Shown here: in pieces, positions 1 to 7,766 of the stretch
How the letters are laid out: each line of letters starts with the position of its first letter
Numbering within the stretch: the stretch's first letter is position 1
Program-made: the position numbers and the translations under genes
Source: Nemertoderma westbladi
Taxonomy: Eukaryota; Xenacoelomorpha; Nemertodermatida; Nemertodermatidae
Reading direction: 5' to 3'
Length of the DNA stretch: 20,591 nt
Assembly: GCA_032718475.1 (NCBI GenBank)
Contig: JAUCBJ010007144.1
Location: forward strand, 1 to 20,591
The notes under the pieces: model-generated
Told to the model about the DNA's origin: nothing
Databases searched by the model: none
What the model saw: only the letters and a program-made list of their open reading frames with translations

Positions 1-2
1 CG

Positions 3-248
3 TTTGTTGATAGCTTAATACGCGGCGACGTTAGTCCAACTGCTGCGGAGGACGATGGTCGTTATATCGAACCGACAATGTCCCAAGTGCAGCTCTCGCG
101 AGAGTTGGACTATAGAAAATTCGCTGCTCGATATACGCAGCGTAATGGTACGTATATGGGCTTCTTAACTACTGGTCATTCTATCGATTTACACGATACG
201 GACTATGTTGAACATATCCTGCCCAGCGGAGTCGGAACCATAAACTGA
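3..248 (+). CDS. Unrecognised coding-like frame, open at the left edge
   Basis: An 81-codon stop-free frame enters from the left edge and ends at TGA (246-248). Its predicted residues look protein-like (mixed acidic and basic, with several Tyr, Asp and Gly), and the codons are richer in CpG than most of the window. I do not recognise a family, and no start can be assigned because the frame is cut by the window. A run this long can arise by chance at a modest rate, so this is a plausible gene fragment rather than a proven one. The same frame reopens at 447-647 after several stops, which would fit a decaying longer gene. Alternatives are the 3' end of a retroelement or of an endogenous viral gene, since a TGT...ACA repeat follows at 1300. 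Confidence 0.35.
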   Translation, partial: FVDSLIRGDVSPTAAEDDGRYIEPTMSQVQLSRELDYRKFAARYTQRNGTYMGFLTTGHSIDLHDTDYVEHILPSGVGTIN

Positions 249-446
249 AATTCGAATGCGAAAATTCTATTCGAAATCGACTCGAAAGAAAAGACACTAA
301 AGAAACAAATGGACGCGGTAACTCCAACGTATATTTGGAATTCTTGATAGAAGCATTGTAACAACAAATAAATATCACCCGCGTTTACCCTACCAGACGT
401 GCGTCTTTGGTATTATTACGATGAATGCCCTAGACCCAACTAATAA

Positions 447-650
447 ACGGAAAGACATAAACATCCACGGAAACCGAAACTTGTTGACGTATCACCTATG
501 CTCACTCGGCTCGAACGATCCTGGAGTAAACCTACGATCAGAGTCCCGGAATACTCGGTCAAACCTCCTCATTCCTTAGTTGGACCTCAGACCTGCGATC
601 CTGGTGGTGTCGCGGATCCTCGCGGACTGTATTCACTGTTCAAGATCTAG
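447..650 (+). pseudogene. Possible decayed coding segment in the same frame as 3-248
   Basis: This is a 67-codon open stretch bounded by tandem TAA codons (441-446) and TAG (648-650). It is in the same phase as the frame at 3-248 and is rich in Pro, Lys, Arg and Ser. No family is recognised. Every in-frame stop in 246-650 could come from CGA, CAA or CAG by one C-to-T change, as expected for an ageing insert. However, the number of stops across the whole stretch is close to chance, so the coding claim is weak. Confidence 0.2.
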
Positions 651-955
651 TGCTACCCTAACAATTAATCGGTAACACTCCGACAGTGATTTCTAGCTAG
701 CCGCCCATCTTACCTAGCCAGATTGTGACGCGGACACCTAATATCACTATCCAACCGTATGGTCGTCCCCGTTTAACGCGATATAACCCTTCATCAAGGT
801 GAAGGAGAGCGTTGTACGAAACGAGTTAAACGCTATTCTATAAAGATCAAAAAAGAACTTACGCTTGTTCAGATAAACATAAATTGCACTAGCAAGACCA
901 AGCGGTCAACAAAGTAACTATATCTCAGTTCGATCGGGAAATCCAGAATCTCTAA

Positions 956-1221
956 GAAGTTATCGAACTTGGACGATCCTATTCTCTGCGAGAGTTTTTG
1001 GATGAACGTATCCAGCTACGAGCGGAGGAAAATCAGCTCAAGGAGAAGCATATCGAAACAGCAGATACCTCGACCATAATCCTACACCTTCTGATGCAAT
1101 CATATTGCACCCTTCACCCAGGAGTTATGGCCCTCCTAGTAAAGTGGCTCCCCCCAAAGAGAAAAAGACTCTTGCTAGCCTCAAAAAACTGCGTAAACGC
1201 CGTCTGCGTAAGAAAGACTAA
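956..1221 (+). pseudogene. Frameshifted tail of an unrecognised coiled-coil protein with a strongly basic C-terminus
   Basis: One frame (956 to about 1066) gives a helical, charged, heptad-like segment. A second frame, shifted by one near 1066-1072, then gives a Pro/Ser-rich linker and a Lys/Arg-rich tail (LKKLRKRRLRKKD) ending at TAA 1219-1221. The smooth change from coiled coil to basic tail across the shift suggests a single indel in one gene. Upstream, the first frame can be followed to about 722 through four stops. Basic C-termini of this kind suit nucleic-acid-binding or virion-core proteins, but I cannot assign a family. It lies 78 bp before the LTR-like repeat at 1300, the place where the last gene of an LTR element would sit. 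Confidence 0.35.
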
Positions 1222-1299
1222 CTGTTTAGAGTATCTTTATATTTTAGAAACTGTGATTTGTTATATTTTATAGACTTAAATCCCATTTTCTGGGAGCGG

Positions 1300-2489
1300 T
1301 GTAAAAGCTTTTGCGTAATTAGCCGGTTATTTTCCCGTAAAGTACTCTGTAGTTGGTTTACCAGGCGTAAAAAGGCCGTGTCCTTGCTGTACTGGTGTTT
1401 TAGAGGACATAAAAGCCATTTCTTCTGTATTTGTACTTTAGAGGACATAATCCGCGATTTCGTGACGCAAAAGGCTCGATACTCTTGAAAACAGTGTCGC
1501 TACCATGACGATGGCTAACAGCTGATATTGCCACGTCGACATTTCTTTGTTTCTTTGTTCTCTCTTAGTTCAGTCAGCCAATCAGAGCGTTTTTATGGCT
1601 CTTGTACAGAAATTTCCGAGAAATCACGTAATGCTTTATGTGCAGTGTTATCATTCAGTCCTGAGCCAAGGAAGAACGGCTTTGGAGTATTTTGTGCTTT
1701 TCTGCTTTAGCCTAACACTAGTAGGCTTAATTATAAGGACATATATCCGTTATCTGGGTAACTCAATGTTATCTGCACTGGTTAACACTGGTTAACTGGC
1801 CCATACTGTGCAACTTAACTTAACATTACTGCTTTGCTGTCGGTTATTCATTATATTTGTTGATGAATTATTATATTTGGAATAACGAGAAATAACCCCG
1901 AAACCCAATATTCTTGATATACCGAAGGTAAGAGAGAAAGGTTACATATAACGATTGCGACTTATGTTAAAGTGGTTTGAAGTGAATCTAATGTTATTTG
2001 ATAGACCCTACATGAGTCGGTCTGTGTTCCTTTTATATGTGACTAAAATCAGTGAAGATCGGCAGATTAGTGTGCAGTATTGTGCAGCATTGTGTATGAG
2101 TGAGACTGATAACGAAGCATTTCCTAAAGAATGCGCCATATATGTGAATTGTAACTAAGCCATATCGTTGTGAGTAGTTTAAGTCATAACTCTGTTTATA
2201 TAGATAGAGCGCCACGTCCTAAAGGAACTGTTAATATTCCCCGAAGGTGAATAATATTGTCAGAGATTATATAATACTGTCAGTCGAATAATACATTAGG
2301 CTTACATAGCAATACGATTAAGCCGTCGAAGTCAATCTCCCGGGTATATCCAACGGGTGAATGATCGCGCACAGATTGGTTTCAACTAGTGTAGTGAATC
2401 AAATACTTGTTAGAGGCTAAAGCGATTTATTATCTAGAAGACATCCTAATTTGGCGGGTTAAACTGCCAAAGGTCTGAAAGCGCGAACA
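1300..2489 (+). repeat. LTR-like repeat family X, copy 1 (TGT...ACA)
   Basis: This unit of about 1.19 kb starts TGTAAAAGCTTTTGC and ends AAAGCGCGAACA. It aligns along its length, with many substitutions and indels, to 7767-8890 and to the reverse complement of 12913-13896. Homology starts and stops at the TGT/ACA ends in the two direct copies, as expected for a retroviral-type LTR. It has no long ORF; the 60-82-codon frames in it are not conserved between copies. A canonical CCAAT box (1578-1582, in CAGCCAATCAGAGCG) is conserved. No short target duplication flanks it: the left flank is gagcgg and the right flank runs straight into the BEL-type LTR. It could instead be the terminal repeat of another element class. 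Confidence 0.6.
1578..1582 (+). promoter_or_regulatory. Conserved CCAAT box in LTR-like repeat X
   Basis: AGCCAATCAGAGCG is retained in this diverged copy and in the second copy (CCAAT at 7959-7963), while surrounding bases differ. It matches the NF-Y consensus and is consistent with a U3-type promoter. No well-placed TATA box was found downstream. Confidence 0.4.
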
Positions 2490-2802
2490 CATCGACTAGG
2501 TACTGTAACAAGGCCAAACCGTGCAATATATATTACCGGTCGATGCAATCAGTTATTCAGTTTACTCAGTCAGTTCAGTAGGGTGGAACGGTGACTTCTA
2601 TCAACGTCCGCTACCGCCATCACGTGTAATACTTATCTACCGGTAACCGTGTCATCCATTCAACTGTGCTATATCAACTATATTATACCTTTATACATAT
2701 TACCGAACATCAGAACTCTTAACGAACCTTTTCATATACACGGCGGGGACGCGTAGATAGAAAACCCAAACGGATAAACCGGGATCCGTAGATCCCGTCA
2801 CA
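2490..2802 (+). repeat. 5'-truncated LTR of the Gag-bearing BEL/Pao-like family
   Basis: This segment aligns with the 3' half of the LTRs at 17091-17683 (plus) and 16174-16767 (minus). It shares the TATATATTA/TTCAGT promoter, the GACGCGTA motif and the terminal hairpin followed by GTCACA. The first 250 or so bases of U3 are missing and the segment abuts repeat X at 2489/2490. It precedes the Gag-like ORF, so it is the remnant 5' LTR of the plus-strand element. The leader (2803-2936) carries three GTGATAGA motifs (2803, 2846, 2873), each followed by a CTGCC-containing stretch. I could not recognise a primer-binding site with confidence. Confidence 0.75.
2527..2559 (+). promoter_or_regulatory. 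LTR promoter: TATA box and initiator
   Basis: TATATATTA begins at 2527 and the initiator TTCAGT has its A at 2559, exactly 32 nt downstream. The same spacing occurs in the other two LTRs of the family, so the predicted transcript start is A2559. The truncated U3 has lost the CCAAT box seen in the full copies. Confidence 0.55.
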
Positions 2803-2936
2803 GTGATAGAAATCCAGCTGCCCGAGACTGCGACTGCCAACCATAGTGATAGAATCCGAACTGCTGCCCTAAGTGATAGAACTAGATCCAACCAACTGCC
2901 CTGACAGACTGTGGCTGCCAGCCACCAAAGACGAAG

Positions 2937-3800
2937 ATGAGTAGAGAAGGAAGGACGACACCGCCGCGGACCCCGGACGGCGATCTAACGATCCGCGAGG
3001 CCGCGACGAGACGGCACCAACCCACGACGCCGGACACGTCGACAACGAGCGACCCGGCGATCCAAGATGAGGGGGGCCGTCTACAGCGAGAGGACGAGTC
3101 GGGAGAGGAGAGAGACGAGTCGACACAGGGCGGCGGTCGATATGCCGATGTCGCCGGCCAGCCACAGGCCGAGGGCGGCGAACGGCCCACCGGAACGGCA
3201 ACGGTGGAGCCGACGGTACGACGCCGGACCCGGAGGGAGAGAGGAGATGTCGGCGACGAGGACGTCGGGGTTGTCCGGGTCCGACGAGCCTACGCCGCGA
3301 CCCGGGAACAACTGAAAGAAGCTAGAGGAGGGGCTGAGATAGACCAGGTGAAGTTGAGGAGACGACTAGGTGAGTCGAACAGATACTTTGATTACCTAGT
3401 GCGTTCTGGGCAGGGAGAACTAGCCGAGGAGAGAGCGAGAAGGGTTGCCTTCGAACTGTTTGGGCTATGGGAACGTAGGGGTATGGGGCCTGGTGTAGTG
3501 TACATAGGGCCATACTTAGTCGATGCCAGGGAAGATAAGTTAGTGGGTTGGGCGGGACCGCACGAGGGCGAATCCGAGGTTAGCTCCGAGGATTCGGTCT
3601 CGTCGGTCAGCGAGAACCCCGGAGGGCGGGGGAAAGTTAGTAGGACGGAGGGGCGGCGGGAGTCCGTCGCAACCGATAAGTCTGCTACATCCTCCGCAAA
3701 AGAAAGATGGGTGCGGGACATGGATCTGGCATATAAATTAGGAGTGAAAGAATTAGAGTGGATAATGAGAGGAGGAGACTGGAGGCCAAACAGCAGCTAG
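2937..3800 (+). CDS. Gag-like ORF1 of a BEL/Pao-like retrotransposon
   Basis: This is a 287-codon ORF starting at ATG 2937, 135 nt after the LTR end. The N-terminal third is low-complexity and rich in Thr, Pro, Arg and acidic residues. The middle (about residues 115-175) is charged and helical. A conserved block around residues 180-195 contains GPGVVYIGPYLVDAR, and a Ser/Glu-rich segment follows. Its homologue on the minus strand (14595-16105) shows the same N-terminus, the VVYIGPYLVDAR block and the ATDKSAT motif, then a long charged helix that this copy lacks. After about residue 270 a different frame continues with coiled-coil sequence to about 3842, so the tail is frameshifted. No zinc knuckle or recognisable capsid domain is visible. 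Its place between LTR and protease makes Gag the best reading. Confidence 0.65.
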   Translation: MSREGRTTPPRTPDGDLTIREAATRRHQPTTPDTSTTSDPAIQDEGGRLQREDESGEERDESTQGGGRYADVAGQPQAEGGERPTGTATVEPTVRRRTRRERGDVGDEDVGVVRVRRAYAATREQLKEARGGAEIDQVKLRRRLGESNRYFDYLVRSGQGELAEERARRVAFELFGLWERRGMGPGVVYIGPYLVDAREDKLVGWAGPHEGESEVSSEDSVSSVSENPGGRGKVSRTEGRRESVATDKSATSSAKERWVRDMDLAYKLGVKELEWIMRGGDWRPNSS

Positions 3801-3828
3801 AAGCACTACAGAAGAGGAGAAGAAGAGA

Positions 3829-4947
3829 AAAGTACTACTCGGGGTAGTACCAGTGAAGATATCAGGAGAGGGCTGTCGATCAGTAACGACATTAATGCTG
3901 GTCGACAGCGGAGCAGCCTTCACGCTGGTGGAGAACTGGGTGGCCGAAGAGATAGGGCTAAAGACAAGGCCAAACAGAATGGCGGTAACTACCGTCTCGA
4001 GTAAAGATGAGGTCCTGGAGACGAGGACGGGGCGGTGCAGGATAGCAGCGATTGCACCGGGATGCGACTATGGGGTGACGATCGACCCCATCCACATCAT
4101 AGAATCGATAAATATCAACGCCAGGCGACCAAACAACATTGAGGTCGAGCAGTATAGATTCCTGGACGGTATCGATTTCTCAATACCAAAGGTGGACGTT
4201 AGGAAGGTATCCATTATAGTAGGAATAGACTGCCCGACAGCCCATGAGAGAACACAGACGGTCTTTGGCGAAGACAGGCAGCAGGATCCGACGGCGATCC
4301 TCACGCCGTTCGGATGGACGCTTAGCGGCCCAGTTAAAACTAAGATCCCATGCAGTGTGACAGAGACATCTGGGTGCATGATACCAGGCACCGAAGACGC
4401 AGAGGAAGTAGAGGAGAAACAAGAGATAGTAGAGCCAGATAGGGAGGTGACGGTAAGAAAGTGGGCAGAGGAGAGCAGGTTTCCCAGCAAGCATCGGTAT
4501 GGAGATGGAGTGGAGCGGACGGCGAGGTGTCCGGAGGACAACACTCCGGGAGAGTGCCCGGAGGAGTGTCTAAAGGAGTGTCTAGAGGAGTGTCTAGAGG
4601 AGTGTCCGGAAGAGACGCCGGTCCGGTTTGGAGGCATACCGACAAGGGGGAAGTCGAGAAGGAAGGCAGGACAGAAAGGGATAGGACTACTATTGTACCT
4701 ACTGTTCTGCCTGTTCCTTCACTTCCTATTCATTCTGCCGGCGGGAGACAACAAGGAGAGAAGTTGCATTTTGATGCCAGGAGATGAGCTAGTTAAGAAG
4801 GCGGCGGAGAGACCCGATTTCAGGGTGGCAGAGGAGGGAGAACCAATTCCTGGTGAGATGGAATTGGGGAAGAGAGTGCGGCGAATCCTACAGGACCTAC
4901 AAGAGCAGCAGTGGGAGAGTGCCTGTTGGAAGAATCGCCCTAGTTAG
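3829..4947 (+). CDS. BEL/Pao-type aspartic protease fused to Cys-repeat and membrane segment
   Basis: The frame is open upstream of the nominal GTG at 3853, and the characteristic pre-protease strand (VLLGVVPVKI) begins near 3832, so translation probably needs a frameshift from Gag. Numbering from 3853, the catalytic DSG is at residues 18-20, the second strand motif (SIIVGIDCP) near 120-128, and the signature ILTPFGWTLSGP at 149-160. This order is typical of the DUF1758/A16-A17-like protease of Pao elements. The usual RT, RNase H and integrase are absent. Instead come an acidic linker, a 12-bp repeat encoding Cys every fourth residue (about 234-251), a strongly hydrophobic segment (277-296) and a charged tail. 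A frame ending at 5035 (from about 4905) ends in a GGGNEGE motif that may be a polyprotein C-terminus. This is best read as an internally deleted element. Confidence 0.75.
   Translation, partial: KVLLGVVPVKISGEGCRSVTTLMLVDSGAAFTLVENWVAEEIGLKTRPNRMAVTTVSSKDEVLETRTGRCRIAAIAPGCDYGVTIDPIHIIESININARRPNNIEVEQYRFLDGIDFSIPKVDVRKVSIIVGIDCPTAHERTQTVFGEDRQQDPTAILTPFGWTLSGPVKTKIPCSVTETSGCMIPGTEDAEEVEEKQEIVEPDREVTVRKWAEESRFPSKHRYGDGVERTARCPEDNTPGECPEECLKECLEECLEECPEETPVRFGGIPTRGKSRRKAGQKGIGLLLYLLFCLFLHFLFILPAGDNKERSCILMPGDELVKKAAERPDFRVAEEGEPIPGEMELGKRVRRILQDLQEQQWESACWKNRPS
4562..4615 (+). repeat. 12-bp tandem repeat encoding a Cys/Glu helix
   Basis: Four to five imperfect copies of GAGTGTCTAGAG lie inside the protease ORF. 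Because the period is 12 nt the frame is kept, giving repeats of the form E-C-x-E with a cysteine every four residues. It is local slippage within the acidic linker. Confidence 0.6.
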
Positions 4948-5019
4948 GAGGTTTAGTCGTCCAATATTTTGGACTGAGGGGGGTGGGAATGAGGGCGAGA
5001 CGCCCTTCCCACACAAAAT

Positions 5020-5064
5020 TAATTATTTAATTTAAATAAATATTAATAAATAATTAAATAATTA
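5020..5064. other. AT-only spacer between the element and the hairpin array
   Basis: This run is made almost purely of TAAT, AAAT and TTAA words. It follows a purine-rich stretch (4975-5000, GAGGGGGGTGGGAATGAGGGCGAG). That stretch resembles a polypurine tract, but no LTR follows, so the 3' LTR of this copy is missing. Confidence 0.5.
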
Positions 5065-5754
5065 AAATAATAGTTAGTAGAAGTAAGAAGTAGTAAGTAG
5101 AGAGGTTAGAAGGCGGCGGAGTATAGGGAGTGTGGTATAAACATACCACGGGAGTAATGGGTACGTAGTACCGGGAGTTAAGTTAGAAGGCGGCGGGGTA
5201 AGGGAGTGTGGCATATTGTCATGCCACGAGTAGTAGTAGGGGGGTCGTGGGCACCGGAAGCGTCACGTAGAAAGTAGCAGTGGTAGAGAGGTTGTGGGCA
5301 CCGGAAGCGCCACGTAGAAAGTAGCAGTGGTAGAGAGGTTGTGGGCACCGGAAGCGCCACGTAGAAAGTAGTAGGAGAGAGTGGTTGTGGGTACCGCAAG
5401 CGCCACGTAGAAAGTAGTAGCAGAGAGGTTGTGGGCACCGGAAGCACCATGTAGTTAGAGGTAGTAGAGAGGGCACATAGGGTGCCAGGTAGTAGAGTAG
5501 TAGAGAGGGCACATAGGGTGCCAGATAGTAGAGTGGTTGTGGGCACCGTAAGCGCCACGTAGAAGAAATAAGTAAGTTAGAAGGCGGCGGGGTAAGGGAG
5601 TGTGGCATATTGTCATGCCACGAGTAGTAGTAGGGAGGTTGTGGGCACCGTAAGCGCCACGTAGACGGAAGTAGTAGTAGAGTGGTTGTGGGCACCGCAA
5701 GCGCCACGTAGACGGAAGTTAGTAGTAAGCAGAGTGGTTGTGGGCACCGCAAGC
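5065..5754. repeat. Minisatellite made of hairpin-forming units
   Basis: The array is degenerate with units of about 40-47 bp. The commonest has the core GTGGGCACCGCAAGCGCCACG separated by AGTAGTAGAG-type spacers. A higher-order block of about 60 bp (GTTAGAAGGCGGCGGGGTAAGG, then GTGTGGCAT...ATGCCACGAG) occurs nearly identically at 5182-5240 and 5576-5634, with a diverged version at 5105-5150. Most units contain an inverted repeat: GTGGTAT/ATACCAC (5132-5149), GTGGCAT/ATGCCAC (5208-5227 and 5602-5621), GGTAC/GTACC (5160-5172) and GGCAC/GTGCC (two copies near 5470-5525). Long minus-strand frames through it are by-products of the repeat. It ends abruptly inside the antisense LINE at about 5755. 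Confidence 0.85.
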
Positions 5755-6620
5755 ACTTCCCACGGTGGATTGGTCTTCATCCATTGACTGAAGTGCTTCA
5801 AAGCGGTTTTGAACTTCTACCGTATAAGCATCCTTTACAGCATTGTCAGTTCTGAGTTTCTCCCAGTCATAGTTGATTTGCTTGCTTGTCCTGGGTTTGC
5901 TGGCTCTCAAACTGAGTCTGATCTCTGCAGTCACAATTCTGTGGTCCTAACCAATTAGGTTGAACGAGCTGTATGCCTCGCAGTTGATCATGCTATTTCT
6001 CCACTTTTTGTTTATAAGGATGTAATCCAGTTGTGCTTTGGTTCCATTAGGGTATTGAAAGGTCCATAGCTTCCCCTTACTCTTTTCGAATGTGTTGTTT
6101 GTTGGTATCAATTCACATTCTTCCATTAGGTCTAAGAGTAAGTACCCATTTCTGTTAGAACTGGTGTTATAGGTATAACCCTTGATGTCTTCTGGGCCAA
6201 TTTGCGCATTCAGGTCACCAGCAATGACTTTAACATTGTGTTTGGGGATGTCCTTAATAAGTCCAGTCAGTTCTTCATAAAACTTGACTGCTTGTTCTGG
6301 CTCTGATGCATTGGTTGGACTGTAGCAACATATAACTGTTGTCTTGGGATTCCCATCAAATGTTGCAATCATAACCCTGGAATTTATAGATTCGATGTTG
6401 TTTAGGGTCTTAAGTGCAAATGGGCTTAGCAGAATTCCTACTCCACCAATTGATGCATTGGCCGAGTTTCTTACTGCTGAGCTTGTTACTAACGTCCATC
6501 CATTTCCAATGTCATTGTACTTCATGGCAGTGTCTTCATGACAAATCCGATGTTCTTGGATGCAGATGATGTCGAAGTTATATTCCATTGCCAGAGCGAC
6601 CATGTCACCCTGTTCCAAAA
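5755..6620 (-). pseudogene. RTE-like LINE endonuclease, truncated, with one in-frame stop
   Basis: This is the apurinic/apyrimidinic-type endonuclease domain that nicks target DNA for target-primed reverse transcription. Numbering from 6618, it shows IQEHR with the catalytic Glu at about 22, YSPTN (99-103), GDLNAQIG (134-141), NRNG (155-158) and QLDYI (196-200). The closing S-D-H motif reads stop-D-H, because TAG occupies the Ser position at 5947-5949. The same frame then continues without a shift through a conserved LSLRA segment to about 5755, where the minisatellite begins. The motif set matches the RTE-type endonuclease often annotated as craniofacial development protein 2-like. Reverse transcriptase is missing, removed at the minisatellite junction. 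The 5' side abuts a plus-strand BEL fragment at 6621-6627. Confidence 0.85.
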
Positions 6621-6626
6621 TAACAG

Positions 6627-7114
6627 ACGATAGTAAAGTGGATTATCTGTGTGCGAACCATTTGTTACTTGGCAGGGCAACAGTAGTATCGGCAGTAGGA
6701 CCAACTGAGTTTGAAAAGAATGTTGGGAAACGATACAAGTATATACAAACAAAAATCCAGCAGTGGTGGGAAGAGTGGGAACGAATTACATACCCCACAC
6801 TGTTTATACGAAAGAAGTGGCATGTGACTTACAGAAACCTACAGGTTGGAGATGTTGTTTTAGCTCAACCGAAGGAGTGTACATTAAAGGGTGATTATCG
6901 TATTGCCATTGTGCTATTTGTCTATCCAGATAGCAAGGACATTGTCCGGCGCGTAGATATTGGTTACAAGAACTTTGCTAAGGAACCTGTATATCGTTAT
7001 AAGGGTCGTGCATATACAAAGGTGAATCGTGATGTTCGATTTCTTGTATTATTGCTTCCAGCTGGGCAGACTGAAACTGAAAATAAACTAGATGAAAGTA
7101 AGAGTAAACTTTGA
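6627..7114 (+). pseudogene. C-terminal integrase region of a BEL/Pao polyprotein (DUF5641-like)
   Basis: An open frame of about 162 codons carries the hallmark run of the end of BEL/Pao polyproteins: ANHLLLGRAT near the start, then a Trp-rich helix (QQWWEEWERI) and IRKKWHVTYRNLQVGDVVL. A beta-rich SH3-like tail with VYPDSKDIVRRVDI follows, ending in the RFLVLLLPAG motif before TGA 7112-7114. In an intact element this region follows the integrase core and helps bind DNA or chromatin. Everything 5' of it (protease, RT, RNase H, catalytic integrase) is absent here, and an antisense LINE begins directly upstream. The 22 codons before 6627 are LINE antisense sequence. It is a different BEL lineage from the Gag-bearing one at 2937. 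Confidence 0.85.
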
Positions 7115-7766
7115 TTGGAAATTATTGAAAAAAGAATTCTGAATAGGTTAAAATCTATTTCAAGTTTAAAAGCATAGACTCGGGTGGGAGGTGTTTCGCT
7201 CAGTATTAGGCCATAGCTCAATTTGCGGTCTGCATTCAGCAGTCTGTATATAGAATGGCATGAAGAATGAGCCTATTGCTTTTAATTCTAATTTATTGGA
7301 CTGAAACAGAAATAGGTTAATTACGACTGGCAGACTGGTGATGGGTGCGATATTATGTTACTACCACCAAAATAGAGCAGGTTGCATTACTACAACTGCA
7401 CATCTACTATCTGACTGATGTAGGCTAAGGCAGTAGGCCTAGGGCCATTATGTAACCACTGTACCGTTACCGGCTTACTGCAGTAACTTTACTGCAGTAC
7501 CATAACCGCCATACAAGTACCGCAATAATACATGTTAGAGTATTATTAGTTGTATTATTGATCTTAACCCGTCATTCTAACAATACTGTACTAAAATGAA
7601 ATAACGTACCGTTGTATGGGATGGTAAAATATTTTGTATTAAGGGTACCTGATTAATGTTTTGTATACAAAAGTAATAATACCGGTACCAATCCAGTTTC
7701 TCTATATATACCTGTATTCAGCTGTCTTAATATATTTTGTATTAAGAGTACCTGATTAATGTTTGG
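7115..7766. other. AT-rich non-coding stretch between BEL fragment and repeat X
   Basis: There is no supported gene. It contains a 33-bp near-perfect direct repeat (7629-7661 and 7732-7764, one mismatch), whose second copy ends 2 bp before the TGTAAAAGC start of repeat X. It also has many short GTAC/CCGGTA-type palindromes. It may be the 3' untranslated part of the BEL element. Confidence 0.5.

Noticed and set aside
3-1066. Alternative genetic code (stops read as Gln or Arg) in the left-hand frames
   Set aside because: The same sequence also has a frameshift near 1066-1072, and neighbouring elements use normal stops. Ordinary decay by C-to-T change explains it.
1547-1795. 82-codon ORF with a hydrophobic segment inside repeat X
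   Set aside because: The frame is not preserved in copy 2 (7767-8890), which has indels that are not multiples of three.
4068-4787. Antisense and alternative-frame ORFs across the protease gene
   Set aside because: The DSG and GWTLSGP motifs identify the plus frame from 3829; the others are shadows.
5178-5801. Several long minus-strand ORFs (up to 177 codons) with repeated Cys/Pro and Thr/Leu words
   Set aside because: They are open in all three frames because the minisatellite unit lacks stops on that strand. There is no frame preference, and the unit lengths are not multiples of three.
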